Of a stretch of 32,469 nt of DNA, positions 7,853 through 16,829 are shown in pieces. The notes beneath the pieces were generated by a model. The model did not search any database. It saw nothing but the letters and a program-made list of their open reading frames with translations, and was not told where the DNA came from. Every line of letters begins with the position of its first letter. Position 1 is the first letter of the stretch. A program made the translations under genes and the position numbers. The stretch is from Klebsiella pneumoniae. Lineage in GTDB: Bacteria; Pseudomonadota; Gammaproteobacteria; Pseudomonadales; CAMAPQ01. The stretch spans positions 1-32,469 of the forward strand of contig CAMAPQ010000026.1 in the NCBI GenBank assembly GCA_945860125.1. The letters are read 5' to 3'.

Positions 7853-8501
7853 CCAAATCACTCGCCTGAGATTTTCGATACTGGCCTCTGTTCCCCATCC
7901 TTACACCGATATCCATTAAAAACTCAAAAAATCGAGGTTTATCTTCTGTATATTGATTAAAAAAATCCGAATGATAAAGCGCAACAGCACCATGAACTAA
8001 AGCCCACGCAGCACAGATATGAAAATAAGGCGGCACATCCTCCAAGACATCCTCGGCAATACGAGCAGAAATAATTTCCTTCAGCTTGCCTACATTAGAG
8101 GCTCTAATTTTATGTAGTTTTTCTAGGAACTCAGGCATCTTATTTGCCTTAAGGCATAAGCCTTCTAAGCGATGAAATAATGCATAACGCTTTGGATCTT
8201 GCATACGAAAACGGAAATATTCACGAGCAAGACGATCTTTATTATCATCAAGAGAAATTGTACGAAATAACTCGGCTAACTCCTCCTCATAACTTAAAAG
8301 AAGTCTTAAATAGATTTCATAAATAGAGGCGAAATGCTTGTATATTGTCCCTTTACCTATACCCGCTTTATCCGCAATCATTGCGACAGTTACATCTTCT
8401 TCGCCTTTCTCTAAAAAAAGCAATAAAGCAGAATCTAAAATACTCTCCTCTCTTTGACGAAAAAGCTTTTTTTTCTCGTTGACCTTTTCCAAGTCAGCCA
8501 T
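7839..8501 (-). CDS. TetR/AcrR family transcriptional regulator
   Basis: 220 residues. The start ATG has GGAG eight bases upstream. The N-terminal DNA-binding domain is typical: ILDSALLLFLEKGEEDVTVAMIADKAGIGKGTIYKHF (about 21-57), where the last part is the recognition helix. The remaining about 150 residues form the helical ligand/dimer domain (FRFRMQDPKRYALFHRLEG, then PPYFHICAAWALVHGAVALYH). The ligand cannot be told from sequence. It is first in a two-gene unit with the lipoprotein and is divergent from the YiiX-like gene across a 209-bp gap that holds a small inverted repeat, so it may repress itself and/or that neighbour. Confidence 0.9.
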   Translation of the reverse strand: MADLEKVNEKKKLFRQREESILDSALLLFLEKGEEDVTVAMIADKAGIGKGTIYKHFASIYEIYLRLLLSYEEELAELFRTISLDDNKDRLAREYFRFRMQDPKRYALFHRLEGLCLKANKMPEFLEKLHKIRASNVGKLKEIISARIAEDVLEDVPPYFHICAAWALVHGAVALYHSDFFNQYTEDKPRFFEFLMDIGVRMGNRGQYRKSQASDLDEKK

Positions 8502-8606
8502 TAATGATTCTCCAGATTAGAAAGTATTATCTGCTCTATCTTTTTAGCTGTGTCCATGTTCGTTATGCTTTCACAGCAAAAATGCGATTATCATACTCTG
8601 TTAACT

Positions 8607-8635
8607 TGCCAAAACAAATATTCCATAAATTGGCA
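8607..8635. promoter_or_regulatory. Inverted repeat in TetR / YiiX-like divergent region (possible operator)
   Basis: TGCCAA (8607-8612) and TTGGCA (8630-8635) form six-base inverted arms separated by 17 bases between the two divergent genes. TetR proteins often bind such dyads in divergent promoters. The arms are short and could be chance. Confidence 0.25.
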
Positions 8636-8710
8636 CGAGACAGTTTTTGATCATAGACTTAATTCTAGTTTTAAAAGGAACTTAAACACAATCAGGCTTA
8701 AATAGTTTTT

Positions 8711-9742
8711 ATGAATAATGAAAATAATAAACATTCTGCATCATTTACAGACGTAATCATTCGTTGGCTTAATCAAGAATATTCTCACTATCATATCCCA
8801 CTGTGCGATTTTGAAAAAATGAGGCACGAACTAAAGCCTTGTGATGTCTTACTAATTGAAGGTCGCTCACGCATAAGCAATGTGATTCGCTGGATCACAA
8901 CCAGCCCTTGGACACATGCCGCCCTTTATATCGGCAAACTGCATGATATTGAGGATCCTATCGTAAGAGAAACAGCCGCTCTTTATCTAAAAGAAACACC
9001 GGATGCTCAATTTATGATCGAAAGCCTATTAGGAAAAGGCACACTGACTAACGCACTGACTGCGTATAAAGATGATCATATTCGCATTTGCCGGCCTAAA
9101 AACTTATCTTATAAAGATGCACAGCAGGTCATTCGTTATGCTGTAAGTCGCTTAGGTGCAGAATATGATGTAAGACAAATTATTGATCTTGCAAGATTTT
9201 TATTCCCATGGTTTTTACTACCAAGACGCTGGCGGTCAAGTTTATTTGGACATAATGCCGGCAGATCGACTAAAACAGTTTGCTCGACAATGATTGCTGA
9301 AGCATTTGATTTTGTACAATTTCCTATTTTGCCACTTGTCAAAAAAACAGACTCGACAGAAGGCATTCAACTCTTTAGAAGAAACCCAAAACTATGCGTG
9401 CCTAAAGATTTTGATGTGTCACCCTACTTTGAGATTATTAAATATCCCTTTGTTGACTTCACTTTTCATGCTGATTATCGACTTTTACCCTGGAAAGGTA
9501 GCGGCCATCTTACACACGAAGAAGCCAAATATTACATGGCTCGTTCAGATGGGGATCAAAGTCAACTTGATTCCTTTAGCAAAACAGAAGAACAATACGC
9601 ACCATCAATACAAAATGACGAGCTTATTCTAAATGAGCAGATAACAGATGATACTCTCAGGCAAGATCAAAAAATAACCACCGTTACAAAGTTATATCAA
9701 AAACTAGGGAAAAAATTGCAAAAAGGACAAGAAAAAGAATAA
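8711..9742 (+). CDS. YiiX/YebB-like permuted papain-fold (NlpC/P60-related, C92-type) protein
   Basis: 343 residues with no signal peptide. The permuted NlpC/P60 arrangement is visible: LKPCDVLLIEGRSRISNVIRW (about 41-61), the catalytic-type histidine in SPWTHAALYIG (His69), a possible third polar residue in FMIESL (Glu103), and the cysteine late in the domain in KTVCSTMIAEAF (Cys191). In this fold His comes before Cys, the reverse of ordinary NlpC/P60. Family members are thought to act as amidases or lipid/thioester hydrolases; the substrate here is unknown. The last about 90 residues are polar and look like an extra tail. It stands alone on the plus strand, and the ribosome site is weak (AGG about 14 bases upstream). 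Confidence 0.75.
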   Translation: MNNENNKHSASFTDVIIRWLNQEYSHYHIPLCDFEKMRHELKPCDVLLIEGRSRISNVIRWITTSPWTHAALYIGKLHDIEDPIVRETAALYLKETPDAQFMIESLLGKGTLTNALTAYKDDHIRICRPKNLSYKDAQQVIRYAVSRLGAEYDVRQIIDLARFLFPWFLLPRRWRSSLFGHNAGRSTKTVCSTMIAEAFDFVQFPILPLVKKTDSTEGIQLFRRNPKLCVPKDFDVSPYFEIIKYPFVDFTFHADYRLLPWKGSGHLTHEEAKYYMARSDGDQSQLDSFSKTEEQYAPSIQNDELILNEQITDDTLRQDQKITTVTKLYQKLGKKLQKGQEKE

Positions 9743-9787
9743 AAAAGTGACTCTCATAAAAAAAACATAAAAAACCCCTGATCAGAT

Positions 9788-9815
9788 TTGCATAAATCAA
9801 TTTATACATAATAAT
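9788..9815 (+). promoter_or_regulatory. Candidate sigma-70 promoter for the small RNA at 9822-9964
   Basis: TTGCAT (9788-9793), 16 bases, then AATAAT (9810-9815; five of six to TATAAT). Transcription would start near 9822, just before a GC-rich block that ends in a hairpin and T-run. The -35 match is only partial. Confidence 0.35.
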
Positions 9816-9821
9816 TATGTT

Positions 9822-9964
9822 TATCCGAGCGGGCTTAATGCGTGAGCATGCAAGTTATAAGCAAGGTGAAAAAAGGATTGAAAGTCTGGCGCGTGTAACG
9901 TGTACTGTATTTGAACTCCTGTTGGTCTTGGCCTGCTCTCTCCCCCAGAGCGCGGGCCTTTTTT
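9822..9964 (+). ncRNA. Candidate structured small RNA (about 140 nt)
   Basis: A stretch clearly richer in G and C than its AT-rich surroundings lies between the YiiX-like gene and a convergent minus-strand gene, with promoter-like boxes in front and a terminator behind. GAGCGGGC near the 5' end (9827-9834) can pair along all eight bases (one G-U) with GCCTGCTC (9931-9938), which is also the left arm of the terminator. The RNA could therefore close on itself or form the terminator, as in 6S-like or attenuator-type RNAs. No downstream gene exists on this strand, so attenuation is unlikely. I do not recognise it as 6S, 4.5S, RNase P, tmRNA or CsrB-type RNA. A 60-codon open frame (9817-9999) overlaps it but looks non-coding. 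Confidence 0.4.
9930..9964 (+). terminator. Rho-independent terminator
   Basis: GGCCTGCTCT and AGAGCGCGGGCC form a GC-rich stem with a small bulge around a C-rich loop, followed directly by TTTTTT (9959-9964). It ends the candidate small RNA and could also stop read-through from the gene at 8711-9742. Confidence 0.7.
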
Positions 9965-10016
9965 ATGCCTACTTCTTTATTATGCTTGCTTGTATATAGA
10001 ATAAGAAGGGCGTGCT

Positions 10017-10559
10017 TTAGGCACTCTCACGATGACTTTTTTGGTATTGCTTACTGTCCAAGCTAACGTTAGGCCATATCATTTGCTTTAACATTCGCTG
10101 TAATAAACCATATCGCCCAAAGCAAATTTCCTCAAAATATTTTTCAAATTCTGTTGGCAGTAACTCATAAGATCCCGCTCTTTCAATCTGAACAACCAAT
10201 AAATCTTCAGGAGCCTTATATACAAGGCTAATTGATTTCTTATTAAGTTTGAACAAAACAATGCTCAATGCAATGTGATCCGCGCAGATAATAATAGCTA
10301 TTTTTTTGATATTGGATTTCAGAGCCTGCTGCAATAAACGTGTTAATTCTGAAGTAGCGACAATAGAGCGACGCAAAGCCATAACGACTTCCTGAGGCAA
10401 GCCAAGCATATCCAACTCTTCACCTTTCACCTTACGAGAATACGGCGCTTCTCCTAACTCCCAAAATTGAGAAAGCCCAGCAAAGGTAATATCAAATCTA
10501 TCCATTTCAATGTGAATCTTTACAACATCACTCACACTTGATTTCTTTAAATCTTCCAT
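10017..10559 (-). CDS. Hypothetical protein
   Basis: 180 residues from ATG 10559, chosen because AGGAG lies seven bases upstream; a TTG six bases earlier is too close to that site. I do not recognise the family. It has no signal peptide or membrane segment, so it is probably cytoplasmic. The middle is an alpha/beta stretch: LGLPQEVVMALRRSIVATSE, then NIKKIAIIICADHIALSIVLF and ISLVYKAPEDLLVVQI. The acidic FEKYFEEI and basic C-terminal tail (SHRESA) are unremarkable. It is a single gene facing the small-RNA region and divergent from the aminopeptidase operon. Confidence 0.6.
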   Translation of the reverse strand: MEDLKKSSVSDVVKIHIEMDRFDITFAGLSQFWELGEAPYSRKVKGEELDMLGLPQEVVMALRRSIVATSELTRLLQQALKSNIKKIAIIICADHIALSIVLFKLNKKSISLVYKAPEDLLVVQIERAGSYELLPTEFEKYFEEICFGRYGLLQRMLKQMIWPNVSLDSKQYQKSHRESA

Positions 10560-10565
10560 GCCCAA

Positions 10566-10921
10566 ACTCCTAAGATAATTAAAATCTCAATGCCACTTAG
10601 TAGCTCACTTGTATACCAATGATCCCATCATATTAGAAGATCTTAATAAATTGCAATTCCTTCAATAATAAAATAAAACAATAAACACTAAGCAAAATAA
10701 AAAATAGACTTTTTAAAAGTTTGTTATCCTAGTTTAAGGTAAAACAATTTCATTTTACTTTTCGACGATTATTTATTTCTGTGGCAAAATACACAGACTC
10801 ATATACAAGACAAGTAAGTGGTCTAAAGCCATTATTTAATTTACTGATACTGGGATATGTCACATGACATTAAATAATCTGATAGAAAGATATAAAGCTA
10901 ACCTCTTTTTAAGGCTCATTG
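10566..10921. other. Long intergenic region (about 355 bp) between divergent genes
   Basis: Very AT-rich with no credible gene. It must hold the promoters of the hypothetical gene (left) and of the aminopeptidase-tolC run (right), but no strong -35/-10 pair stands out. The only clear structure is a short dyad at 10857-10870. A 47-codon frame starting at ATG 10865 overlaps the aminopeptidase start out of frame and looks spurious. Confidence 0.5.
10857..10870. promoter_or_regulatory. Perfect short dyad upstream of the aminopeptidase gene
   Basis: ATGTCA and TGACAT are perfect six-base inverted arms around a two-base spacer, centred about 58 bases before ATG 10922. The size and place fit an operator for a dimeric regulator, but I cannot name one. 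Confidence 0.3.
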
Positions 10922-12220
10922 ATGAACACAGAACATTTCTTACAAGGACTTTTAAGTTTTTTACACGCCTCTCCTACCCCCTTTCATGCAACTCAAACAA
11001 TTGCTGACGCATTAAATCAATCAGGCTTTCATAGGTTATACGAAGAAAACCCTTGGGATCTTGAAGCTGATAATGGCTACTATGTGATTCGTGACGACTC
11101 ATCTCTTATTTCTTTTACAACTGGTGACATTAGTTTTGTGGATCACGGCTTTAGAATAATGGGCGCTCATACTGATAGCCCCGCACTTAAAGTGAAACCA
11201 AATCCAGAAATATACAAAAATAGCCACTGGCAACTAGGCGTTGAAGTTTATGGTGGCGTTATTTTACGCACATGGTTTGATCGTGATTTATCCATCGCAG
11301 GACGCGTACATTATCTAGATGAAAACTACCAAATTGCATCAACTTTAGTTAACTTTGAGCGACCCATCGCCTTTATTCCAAATCTTGCCATTCATATGGA
11401 TAGAGAAACTAATAAAAAGCATTGCATCAATGAGCAAACACAACTGTCACCTATATTGTTACAGAGCCAGAAAAATAAACAGCCCAACTTTAAAAGTCTT
11501 CTCTTAAATCAAATTAATAATGGTGCAACTCAAGCGATTGAAGTACTCGATTATGATCTGTATTTTTATGATACCCAACCACCTAGCCTCTCAGGGTTTA
11601 ATGAGGAGTTTATTGTCAGCGCAAGAATAGACAATCTCATTAGTTGTTATACCGGCTTAATGAGTATGTTACAAAGCGCGCGCCATGTCCCTACGATTCT
11701 AGCTTGCTATAATCATGAAGAAGTGGGCAGCGAATCAGCCGCTGGCGCTGCAAGTTCCTTTTTAGAGTCAATTATAAAAAGACTCACTCACAGCGAAGAA
11801 GGTTTTGCTCGTTGCATCGCACGATCAATGCTTATCTCAATAGATGGCGCACATGCTTTGCATCCAAACTTTACTGATCGACATGATGATCTTCATGCTC
11901 CCATCATGAATCATGGTCCCGTTGTTAAATTTAATGCAAAACAACGTTATGCAACCAGCAGCGAAACAGCTTCAGTTATTCGTTATATTGCAAATTCAAT
12001 TAATGAAAATATCCAGCCATTTGTTATGCGCAATGATTTAGCTTGCGGAACAACCATTGGTCCTGTCTCGGCAACAAGACTTGGCATTAAAACAATTGAT
12101 ATTGGCATTCCACAACTAGGAATGCATTCAATACGCGAGATGGCAGGCACACGCGATGCGTACAGTCTATTTAGAATATTAAGAGAATTCTTAAGTATGG
12201 AATTTTTACCCTTCGCTTAA
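10922..12220 (+). CDS. apeB: M18 family aminopeptidase
   Basis: 432 residues. I start at ATG 10922 with AAGG seven bases upstream; a TTG one codon earlier is also open. M18 zinc-site motifs are in order: IMGAHTDSPALKVKPNP, SARIDNLISCYTGL, CYNHEEVGSESAAGAASSF, ISIDGAHALHPNFTDRHDD, NHGPVVKFNAKQRYATSS and CGTTIGPVSATRLGIKTIDIG with GMHSIREMAG. These supply the His, Asp, Glu and second His ligands of the two-metal centre. Length equals the family norm (about 430). It removes N-terminal residues from peptides in the cytoplasm. It is first of the plus-strand run and lies 28 bases before tolC, so it probably shares its transcript. Confidence 0.95.
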   Translation: MNTEHFLQGLLSFLHASPTPFHATQTIADALNQSGFHRLYEENPWDLEADNGYYVIRDDSSLISFTTGDISFVDHGFRIMGAHTDSPALKVKPNPEIYKNSHWQLGVEVYGGVILRTWFDRDLSIAGRVHYLDENYQIASTLVNFERPIAFIPNLAIHMDRETNKKHCINEQTQLSPILLQSQKNKQPNFKSLLLNQINNGATQAIEVLDYDLYFYDTQPPSLSGFNEEFIVSARIDNLISCYTGLMSMLQSARHVPTILACYNHEEVGSESAAGAASSFLESIIKRLTHSEEGFARCIARSMLISIDGAHALHPNFTDRHDDLHAPIMNHGPVVKFNAKQRYATSSETASVIRYIANSINENIQPFVMRNDLACGTTIGPVSATRLGIKTIDIGIPQLGMHSIREMAGTRDAYSLFRILREFLSMEFLPFA

Positions 12221-12248
12221 AAATAATACTATTGGAGCTTAAAATAAA

Positions 12249-13835
12249 ATGAGATATAAAAATCTAGCAACACCGCGTATTTTATCTTCGGCCGTTTTCA
12301 CATGCTCTGCGTTTTTATTCATAACGACATGCTTTAATAATAGTGCTTTAGCTCAAACGTATGATCTGCTCGATGTTTATCAAGCCACACAAAAAAATGA
12401 TCCGCAGTGGGCACAAGAAGAAGAAGGTTATTTTGCAAAAGCAGAATCAAAAAATATTGCTAGAGCAGGTTTATTACCGCAAGTTCAGGCGGGTATAACA
12501 CAGAGCAATAATCGTTACACAGGTACTTCAGCTTCGTTTTCCCTAGATGCCGATAAACTAGCTTCCTGCCAACTTAACGCGAGTGACTCAGTTAATATTG
12601 GCACGGCAATCACAGCACTAAACTGCTTAGCCGCACCAGAAGAATCATCGTCCTCATTCTCTAGCACTAGCTATAACGTTAGCATTGTTCAACCTATTGT
12701 TAGGCTTGATAGGTGGTATCAATATAAAGGCTCAGAAGCTATATCAGAACAAGCTAAAAAAGAAAGAGAAAGAGCTTTGCAAGACTTAATCCTACGCACA
12801 AGCGAAGCTTACTTTAATGTTTTACGTGCTAATCAAGCCTACTTATATGCTTCACAGCAAGAAGAAAACACACAAGCGCAACTGAATGGGGTACAACGTC
12901 GTTATGAAAAAGGATTACTGAACAGTTCAGACGTTTATCAAATACAAGCCCTGCACGATATTTCTTATGCTTATAAAATAACAGCGGAAAATATGCTATC
13001 GAATGCGGTTAATATGCTAGAAAAAATGACGCAAATTCCCGGTATTCAAATAGCAGCACTCCCAGATGATTTACCTATTGAGTTACCAAGACCAAGCACT
13101 GCCCAAGAATGGGTCAATATTGCCAAACAAAATAGTCCTGAACTGAAAATTGCGACACTTGGCATTGCTGCGGCCAATCATAACCATCAATCTAAGAAAT
13201 CCTTACATGCACCAACAGTGGATTTCTTTGCTTCATATAATCAAACAGAATCAGATGGCAGCACCGCAACGCTTAATCAAGGCTCAACAAACTATACGTC
13301 AGCTGGTGTGAATCTCAACGTGCCTATCTTTACCGGTGGATATAATTACGCCACTGCAAAACAAGCAAAACATCAAATGAAGCAGGCAGAATTTATTAAA
13401 GAGAATGTTTATCAAGATGTGATTACAAACACACAGATTTTATTTAGAAATGTTGTTAATACCGTTACACAGGTTAAAGCGCAACAATCTGCAGTTATGT
13501 CGAATCAAAGGGCTTACCAGTCTATTGTTCGCGGTTATGAGCAAGGCATTAAAAATGCCAGTGATCTTGCTGTGAGCCAAAAAGATCTTTATAGCGCTCA
13601 AAAAGATTTTTCTAATGCGAAATATGATTTTATATTGGACGCATTAAAGCTAAAAAGAGTAACAGGCATCCTCAGCGAGGATGATCTTAAATTAATCAAC
13701 CAGAGGCTAAACCAATCAGACCAAAATGCTAACAAAGAGGAATTTGACCCTAACCACTACCCGGTAAAAAATGAATTTAGCAGAGAAAAAGAGCCTAAAA
13801 AAAGCCTGGTGGAAGTTATCCGGGGTTGGTTTTAA
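12249..13835 (+). CDS. tolC: TolC-family outer membrane efflux channel
   Basis: 528 residues with GGAG upstream of the ATG. A long signal peptide (about 1-35, ending NSALAQ) precedes YDLLDVYQATQKNDPQW, the standard TolC opening. Two structural repeats follow, each with strand motifs (NIARAGLLPQVQAGIT; SKKSLHAPTVDFFASYN; VNLNVPIFTGGYNYATAKQA) and long helices (YLYASQQEENTQAQLNGVQRRYEKGLLNSSD; YQSIVRGYEQGIKNASDLAVSQKDLYSAQ). It forms the outer-membrane trimer for tripartite efflux pumps and type I secretion. The charged C-terminal tail (about 485-528) is longer than the core. Its stop is three bases from the next ATG, so it is coupled to lpxH. Confidence 0.95.
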   Translation: MRYKNLATPRILSSAVFTCSAFLFITTCFNNSALAQTYDLLDVYQATQKNDPQWAQEEEGYFAKAESKNIARAGLLPQVQAGITQSNNRYTGTSASFSLDADKLASCQLNASDSVNIGTAITALNCLAAPEESSSSFSSTSYNVSIVQPIVRLDRWYQYKGSEAISEQAKKERERALQDLILRTSEAYFNVLRANQAYLYASQQEENTQAQLNGVQRRYEKGLLNSSDVYQIQALHDISYAYKITAENMLSNAVNMLEKMTQIPGIQIAALPDDLPIELPRPSTAQEWVNIAKQNSPELKIATLGIAAANHNHQSKKSLHAPTVDFFASYNQTESDGSTATLNQGSTNYTSAGVNLNVPIFTGGYNYATAKQAKHQMKQAEFIKENVYQDVITNTQILFRNVVNTVTQVKAQQSAVMSNQRAYQSIVRGYEQGIKNASDLAVSQKDLYSAQKDFSNAKYDFILDALKLKRVTGILSEDDLKLINQRLNQSDQNANKEEFDPNHYPVKNEFSREKEPKKSLVEVIRGWF

Positions 13836-13838
13836 GCA

Positions 13839-14567
13839 ATGAGCATTATCATTATTTCTGATCTTCATTTAGACAGTGAGAGTGATTTTGTTTCTAATGG
13901 CTTTCAACGTTTTTTAGATGAAATCTGCCTTAAAAAAGCGGAGAAGCTCTATATTCTTGGCGATTTTTTTGAGGCTTGGATTGGCGATGACTATCAACCA
14001 GAATGGATAAAAAAAATTATTCTGGCCCTACAAAAACTAATAAAGTCTGGAACAAATATATTTTTGATGCGAGGAAATCGTGATTTCCTTATAGGAACAA
14101 CTTTATGCGAACAAATAGGCTGTACGCTAATTGAAGATATTTATCTTCTGCCTTTAAAAAAAGGCAACATCCTAATGATGCATGGCGATCTTCTTTGTAC
14201 AGAAGATAAAGAATACCAATCCTTTAGGCTCACTGTGCGTGAATTAGCTTGGCAAAAAAATTTCCTGCTTAAACCTCTTCACGAGCGCCTCAATATTGCA
14301 AAGCACCTGAGAGAAGCCAGCATCCAATCTAACCAAACAAAAAATCAAAACGTGCTTGATGTTACAGAGCAAAGCGTTTTAGAAGTATGCACTCATTACA
14401 ATGTTAAAAATATGATTCATGGGCATACACATAAGCCAAAAAAACATGAATATAAAATACGTAATGAGATCTTATCTCGCTGGGTACTCAGTGACTGGCA
14501 TAAAATTGTGAGCTATGTTGAGATAAATATGAAAGAAGAAATATCACTTAAATCCTTTCCTCTATAA
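13839..14567 (+). CDS. lpxH: UDP-2,3-diacylglucosamine diphosphatase
   Basis: 242 residues, about the usual size. Metallophosphoesterase motifs are clear: ISDLHLDSES (about 6-15), LGDFFEAWIGDD (about 40-51), MRGNRDFLIG (about 76-85), MMHGDLLCTEDKEYQSFR (about 112-129) and MIHGHTHKP (about 192-200). LpxH hydrolyses UDP-2,3-diacylglucosamine to lipid X in the cytoplasm at the inner membrane, in lipid A synthesis. It starts three bases after tolC, and both act on the outer membrane. The DFFEAW and EYQSFR pieces separate it from general calcineurin-like phosphatases. Confidence 0.93.
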   Translation: MSIIIISDLHLDSESDFVSNGFQRFLDEICLKKAEKLYILGDFFEAWIGDDYQPEWIKKIILALQKLIKSGTNIFLMRGNRDFLIGTTLCEQIGCTLIEDIYLLPLKKGNILMMHGDLLCTEDKEYQSFRLTVRELAWQKNFLLKPLHERLNIAKHLREASIQSNQTKNQNVLDVTEQSVLEVCTHYNVKNMIHGHTHKPKKHEYKIRNEILSRWVLSDWHKIVSYVEINMKEEISLKSFPL

Positions 14568-14631
14568 TACAATTAGAGTTACTAATTAAAAATCCTTCGG
14601 GAGTCACCCCTTTGAGCTCGCTAGCGAATGA

Positions 14632-15414
14632 ATGAAACATAAATCAATTGATTTTCAAAAATACTACGACACGCTGCACTTACAGCCAGACGCTCAATGG
14701 CAAGATGTTCGTCGTGCGTTCAAAAGCATGGCCCAAGCGAATCACCCAGACCGTTTTGAAGAGTTGAATGAAAAAGAGAAAGCAAAACAGGTTTTTTTTG
14801 AAATAAATGATGCCTATCAAAAACTTACCTCTTACTATAAAACATACGGTGAACTCCCTAAAAAAAGGATGAATATAGAATCAATTACACATAAAAATAC
14901 TTTTTCTTTTTCAGCAAAAAGCAACGATAATCTAGAGCAGACTTTTTTTAGTATCCAGCAACCAAAAATGAAGCCGCCACCAATGTGGCAAAATAATGCA
15001 TTTTTAGGTCTTATTATTTTCTCCTTAATTTTTGCACTCACTCTTTTTATCTGGTACCTTTTCGCCTTTAATCATGCTGACCATCAAATTGTTTCGATCA
15101 GAAATATTAAAGAAATTCGTGAAGAGTCCGCTGAAATTGATCGCCTCAACTCACAAAAGGACAGTAATATCTCTACTTATTATGAGCATCAGCAATCAGT
15201 TATCGAAGATGAAGCAGTTATTAAGGCATTAAATAGCTCAAACTCTTTTACTTTTGGGGATACTGCCGATCAAGTTCTTAGAGTACAAGGCGCACCTAGT
15301 GAAATAGCGGGAAGTGTATGGCACTACGGAGGCTCGACTGTTTTTTTTTCAGAAGGCTATGTTTATAATTGGGAAAGCTCATCTTCATATCCACTTAATA
15401 CTCGTCTAAAATGA
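14632..15414 (+). CDS. Membrane-anchored J-domain (DnaJ-like) protein
   Basis: 260 residues. The N-terminal J domain (about 8-70) has YYDTLHLQPDAQWQDVRRAF and the HPD tripeptide (38-40, ANHPDRF), needed to stimulate Hsp70 ATPase. A linker (80-120) and one membrane segment (about 123-145, FLGLIIFSLIFALTLFIW) follow. Then comes a probable periplasmic part ending in a small repeat-like domain: FTFGDTADQVLRVQGAPSEIAG, VWHYGGSTVFFSEGYVYNW. That C-terminal pattern occurs in other bacterial J-domain membrane proteins and resembles SmpA-type folds, but its ligand is unknown. With the J domain inside and the sensor outside, it may recruit DnaK to the membrane. It lies 64 bases after lpxH. The ribosome site is weak, so the start is set by the J-domain beginning. 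Confidence 0.82.
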   Translation: MKHKSIDFQKYYDTLHLQPDAQWQDVRRAFKSMAQANHPDRFEELNEKEKAKQVFFEINDAYQKLTSYYKTYGELPKKRMNIESITHKNTFSFSAKSNDNLEQTFFSIQQPKMKPPPMWQNNAFLGLIIFSLIFALTLFIWYLFAFNHADHQIVSIRNIKEIREESAEIDRLNSQKDSNISTYYEHQQSVIEDEAVIKALNSSNSFTFGDTADQVLRVQGAPSEIAGSVWHYGGSTVFFSEGYVYNWESSSSYPLNTRLK

Positions 15415-15512
15415 CGCGCTAACTTTAATTTTGCAAAACCATGACATAGAGCCATCATCGTTTAATCCCTTTATTTATGGCAGCTATTTTCCTAACTAAC
15501 GGAGTTAATCTA

Positions 15513-16784
15513 ATGAATACACATTATAAAATTGCAATTATTGGACTTGGCTATGTAGGTCTTCCTCTTGCCGTTGAGTTTGGAAAAAAATACCCGACAG
15601 TAGGATTTGACATTAAAAATGAACGAATTAAAGCTCTTTCTAGAGGATATGATGAAACCTTAGAAGTAACGGAAGAAGAGTTAAAGCGTTGCCCACACTT
15701 ACATTTTACATCTACAGTTGAAGATATTGCTGCTTGCAATACCTATATTGTGACGGTTCCTACTCCTATCGATACGTATAAAAGACCCGATCTCACGCCG
15801 CTAATCTCAGCCAGTAAAATGATAGGTCATACACTAAAGAAAAATGACATTGTAGTATACGAATCAACTGTTTATCCTGGCGCAACAGAGGAAGTGTGCA
15901 TCCCTGTTCTTGAGAAACAATCAGGTTTGAAATTTAATATTGATTTCTTTGTCGGTTATAGCCCTGAAAGAATTAATCCAGGAGATTTTCAACATAGATT
16001 GCCATCAATTAAAAAAGTCACATCAGGCTCAAACCAAGCAACACTAGAAAAAGTAGACAACCTTTATGCAAGCATAATTACAGCAGGCACCTTTCGCGCT
16101 AGCTCAATTAAAGTCGCAGAAGCGGCTAAGGTCATTGAGAATACCCAGCGCGATCTGAATATTGCACTGATTAATGAGTTATCAATTCTATTTCATCGTC
16201 TTGGTATTGACACCTTAGAAGTACTTGAAGCAGCAGGAACGAAGTGGAATTTTCTGCCTTTTCGTCCTGGTCTTGTGGGTGGCCACTGCATAGGTGTTGA
16301 CCCTTATTACCTAACTCATAAGGCGCAAGAAGTAGGATATCACCCAGAAGTAATATTGGCAGGCAGAAGAATAAATGACCGTATGGGCGAATATATAGCA
16401 GAACAGGTTGTTAAACTCATGACCCGCAAGAAAATTCAAGTGGTTGGCTCGAATATATTAGTCTTGGGTTTGAGCTTTAAAGAAAACTGCCCCGACATAC
16501 GAAATACAAAAGTAGTGGATGTTATCAATGAATTTAAAAGCTATCACGCTAACGTTGATATTTTTGATCCTTGGATTAGCATCGAGGATGCTTACCATGA
16601 ATATGGCCTGAAAGTTGTCAAATCGCCCGAGCCTAATCATTATGACGCGATTATTCTTTGCGTTGCGCATCGACAGTTTATTGAATTAGGGATACAAAAT
16701 ATTCGAACATTTGCAAAAGAGACTCATGTTTTATATGACGTAAAATCAGTATTTAGTGCTGATCAAGTTGATGGACGATTATAA
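15513..16784 (+). CDS. Nucleotide-sugar 6-dehydrogenase (TviB/WbpO/CapL type)
   Basis: 423 residues. I use ATG 15513, with GGAG just upstream, rather than the longer frame, because the Rossmann start then falls properly ([20 protein letters not shown], 6-24). Other signatures are [14 protein letters not shown] (81-94), [11 protein letters not shown] (117-127), [11 protein letters not shown] (148-158), [17 protein letters not shown] (203-219) and [11 protein letters not shown] (256-266, catalytic Cys259). The family oxidises UDP-GlcNAc, UDP-GalNAc or similar at C6 to the uronic acid with NAD. The sub-pattern ([24 protein letters not shown]) fits the TviB group more than UDP-glucose dehydrogenase. 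It begins the sugar-nucleotide segment and probably feeds the EPS locus. Confidence 0.88.
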   Translation: MNTHYKIAIIGLGYVGLPLAVEFGKKYPTVGFDIKNERIKALSRGYDETLEVTEEELKRCPHLHFTSTVEDIAACNTYIVTVPTPIDTYKRPDLTPLISASKMIGHTLKKNDIVVYESTVYPGATEEVCIPVLEKQSGLKFNIDFFVGYSPERINPGDFQHRLPSIKKVTSGSNQATLEKVDNLYASIITAGTFRASSIKVAEAAKVIENTQRDLNIALINELSILFHRLGIDTLEVLEAAGTKWNFLPFRPGLVGGHCIGVDPYYLTHKAQEVGYHPEVILAGRRINDRMGEYIAEQVVKLMTRKKIQVVGSNILVLGLSFKENCPDIRNTKVVDVINEFKSYHANVDIFDPWISIEDAYHEYGLKVVKSPEPNHYDAIILCVAHRQFIELGIQNIRTFAKETHVLYDVKSVFSADQVDGRL

Positions 16785-16829
16785 TATTTCAATAAATATA
16801 TTTTACAATTAACTATTTCTGGAGTCTTT

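Noticed and set aside
9817-9999. A 60-codon plus-strand open frame over the small-RNA region
   Set aside because: No ribosome site, odd composition, and it runs through a strong terminator hairpin; structured RNA explains the GC content better.
10865-11008. Short ATG frame beginning before the aminopeptidase gene, as a possible leader peptide
   Set aside because: No ribosome site, overlaps the aminopeptidase coding region out of frame, and shows no regulatory codon run.
14568-14631. Perfect ten-base palindrome TCGCTAGCGA just before the J-domain gene, as an operator
   Set aside because: It touches the start codon region and is too short to separate from chance; kept only as a note.
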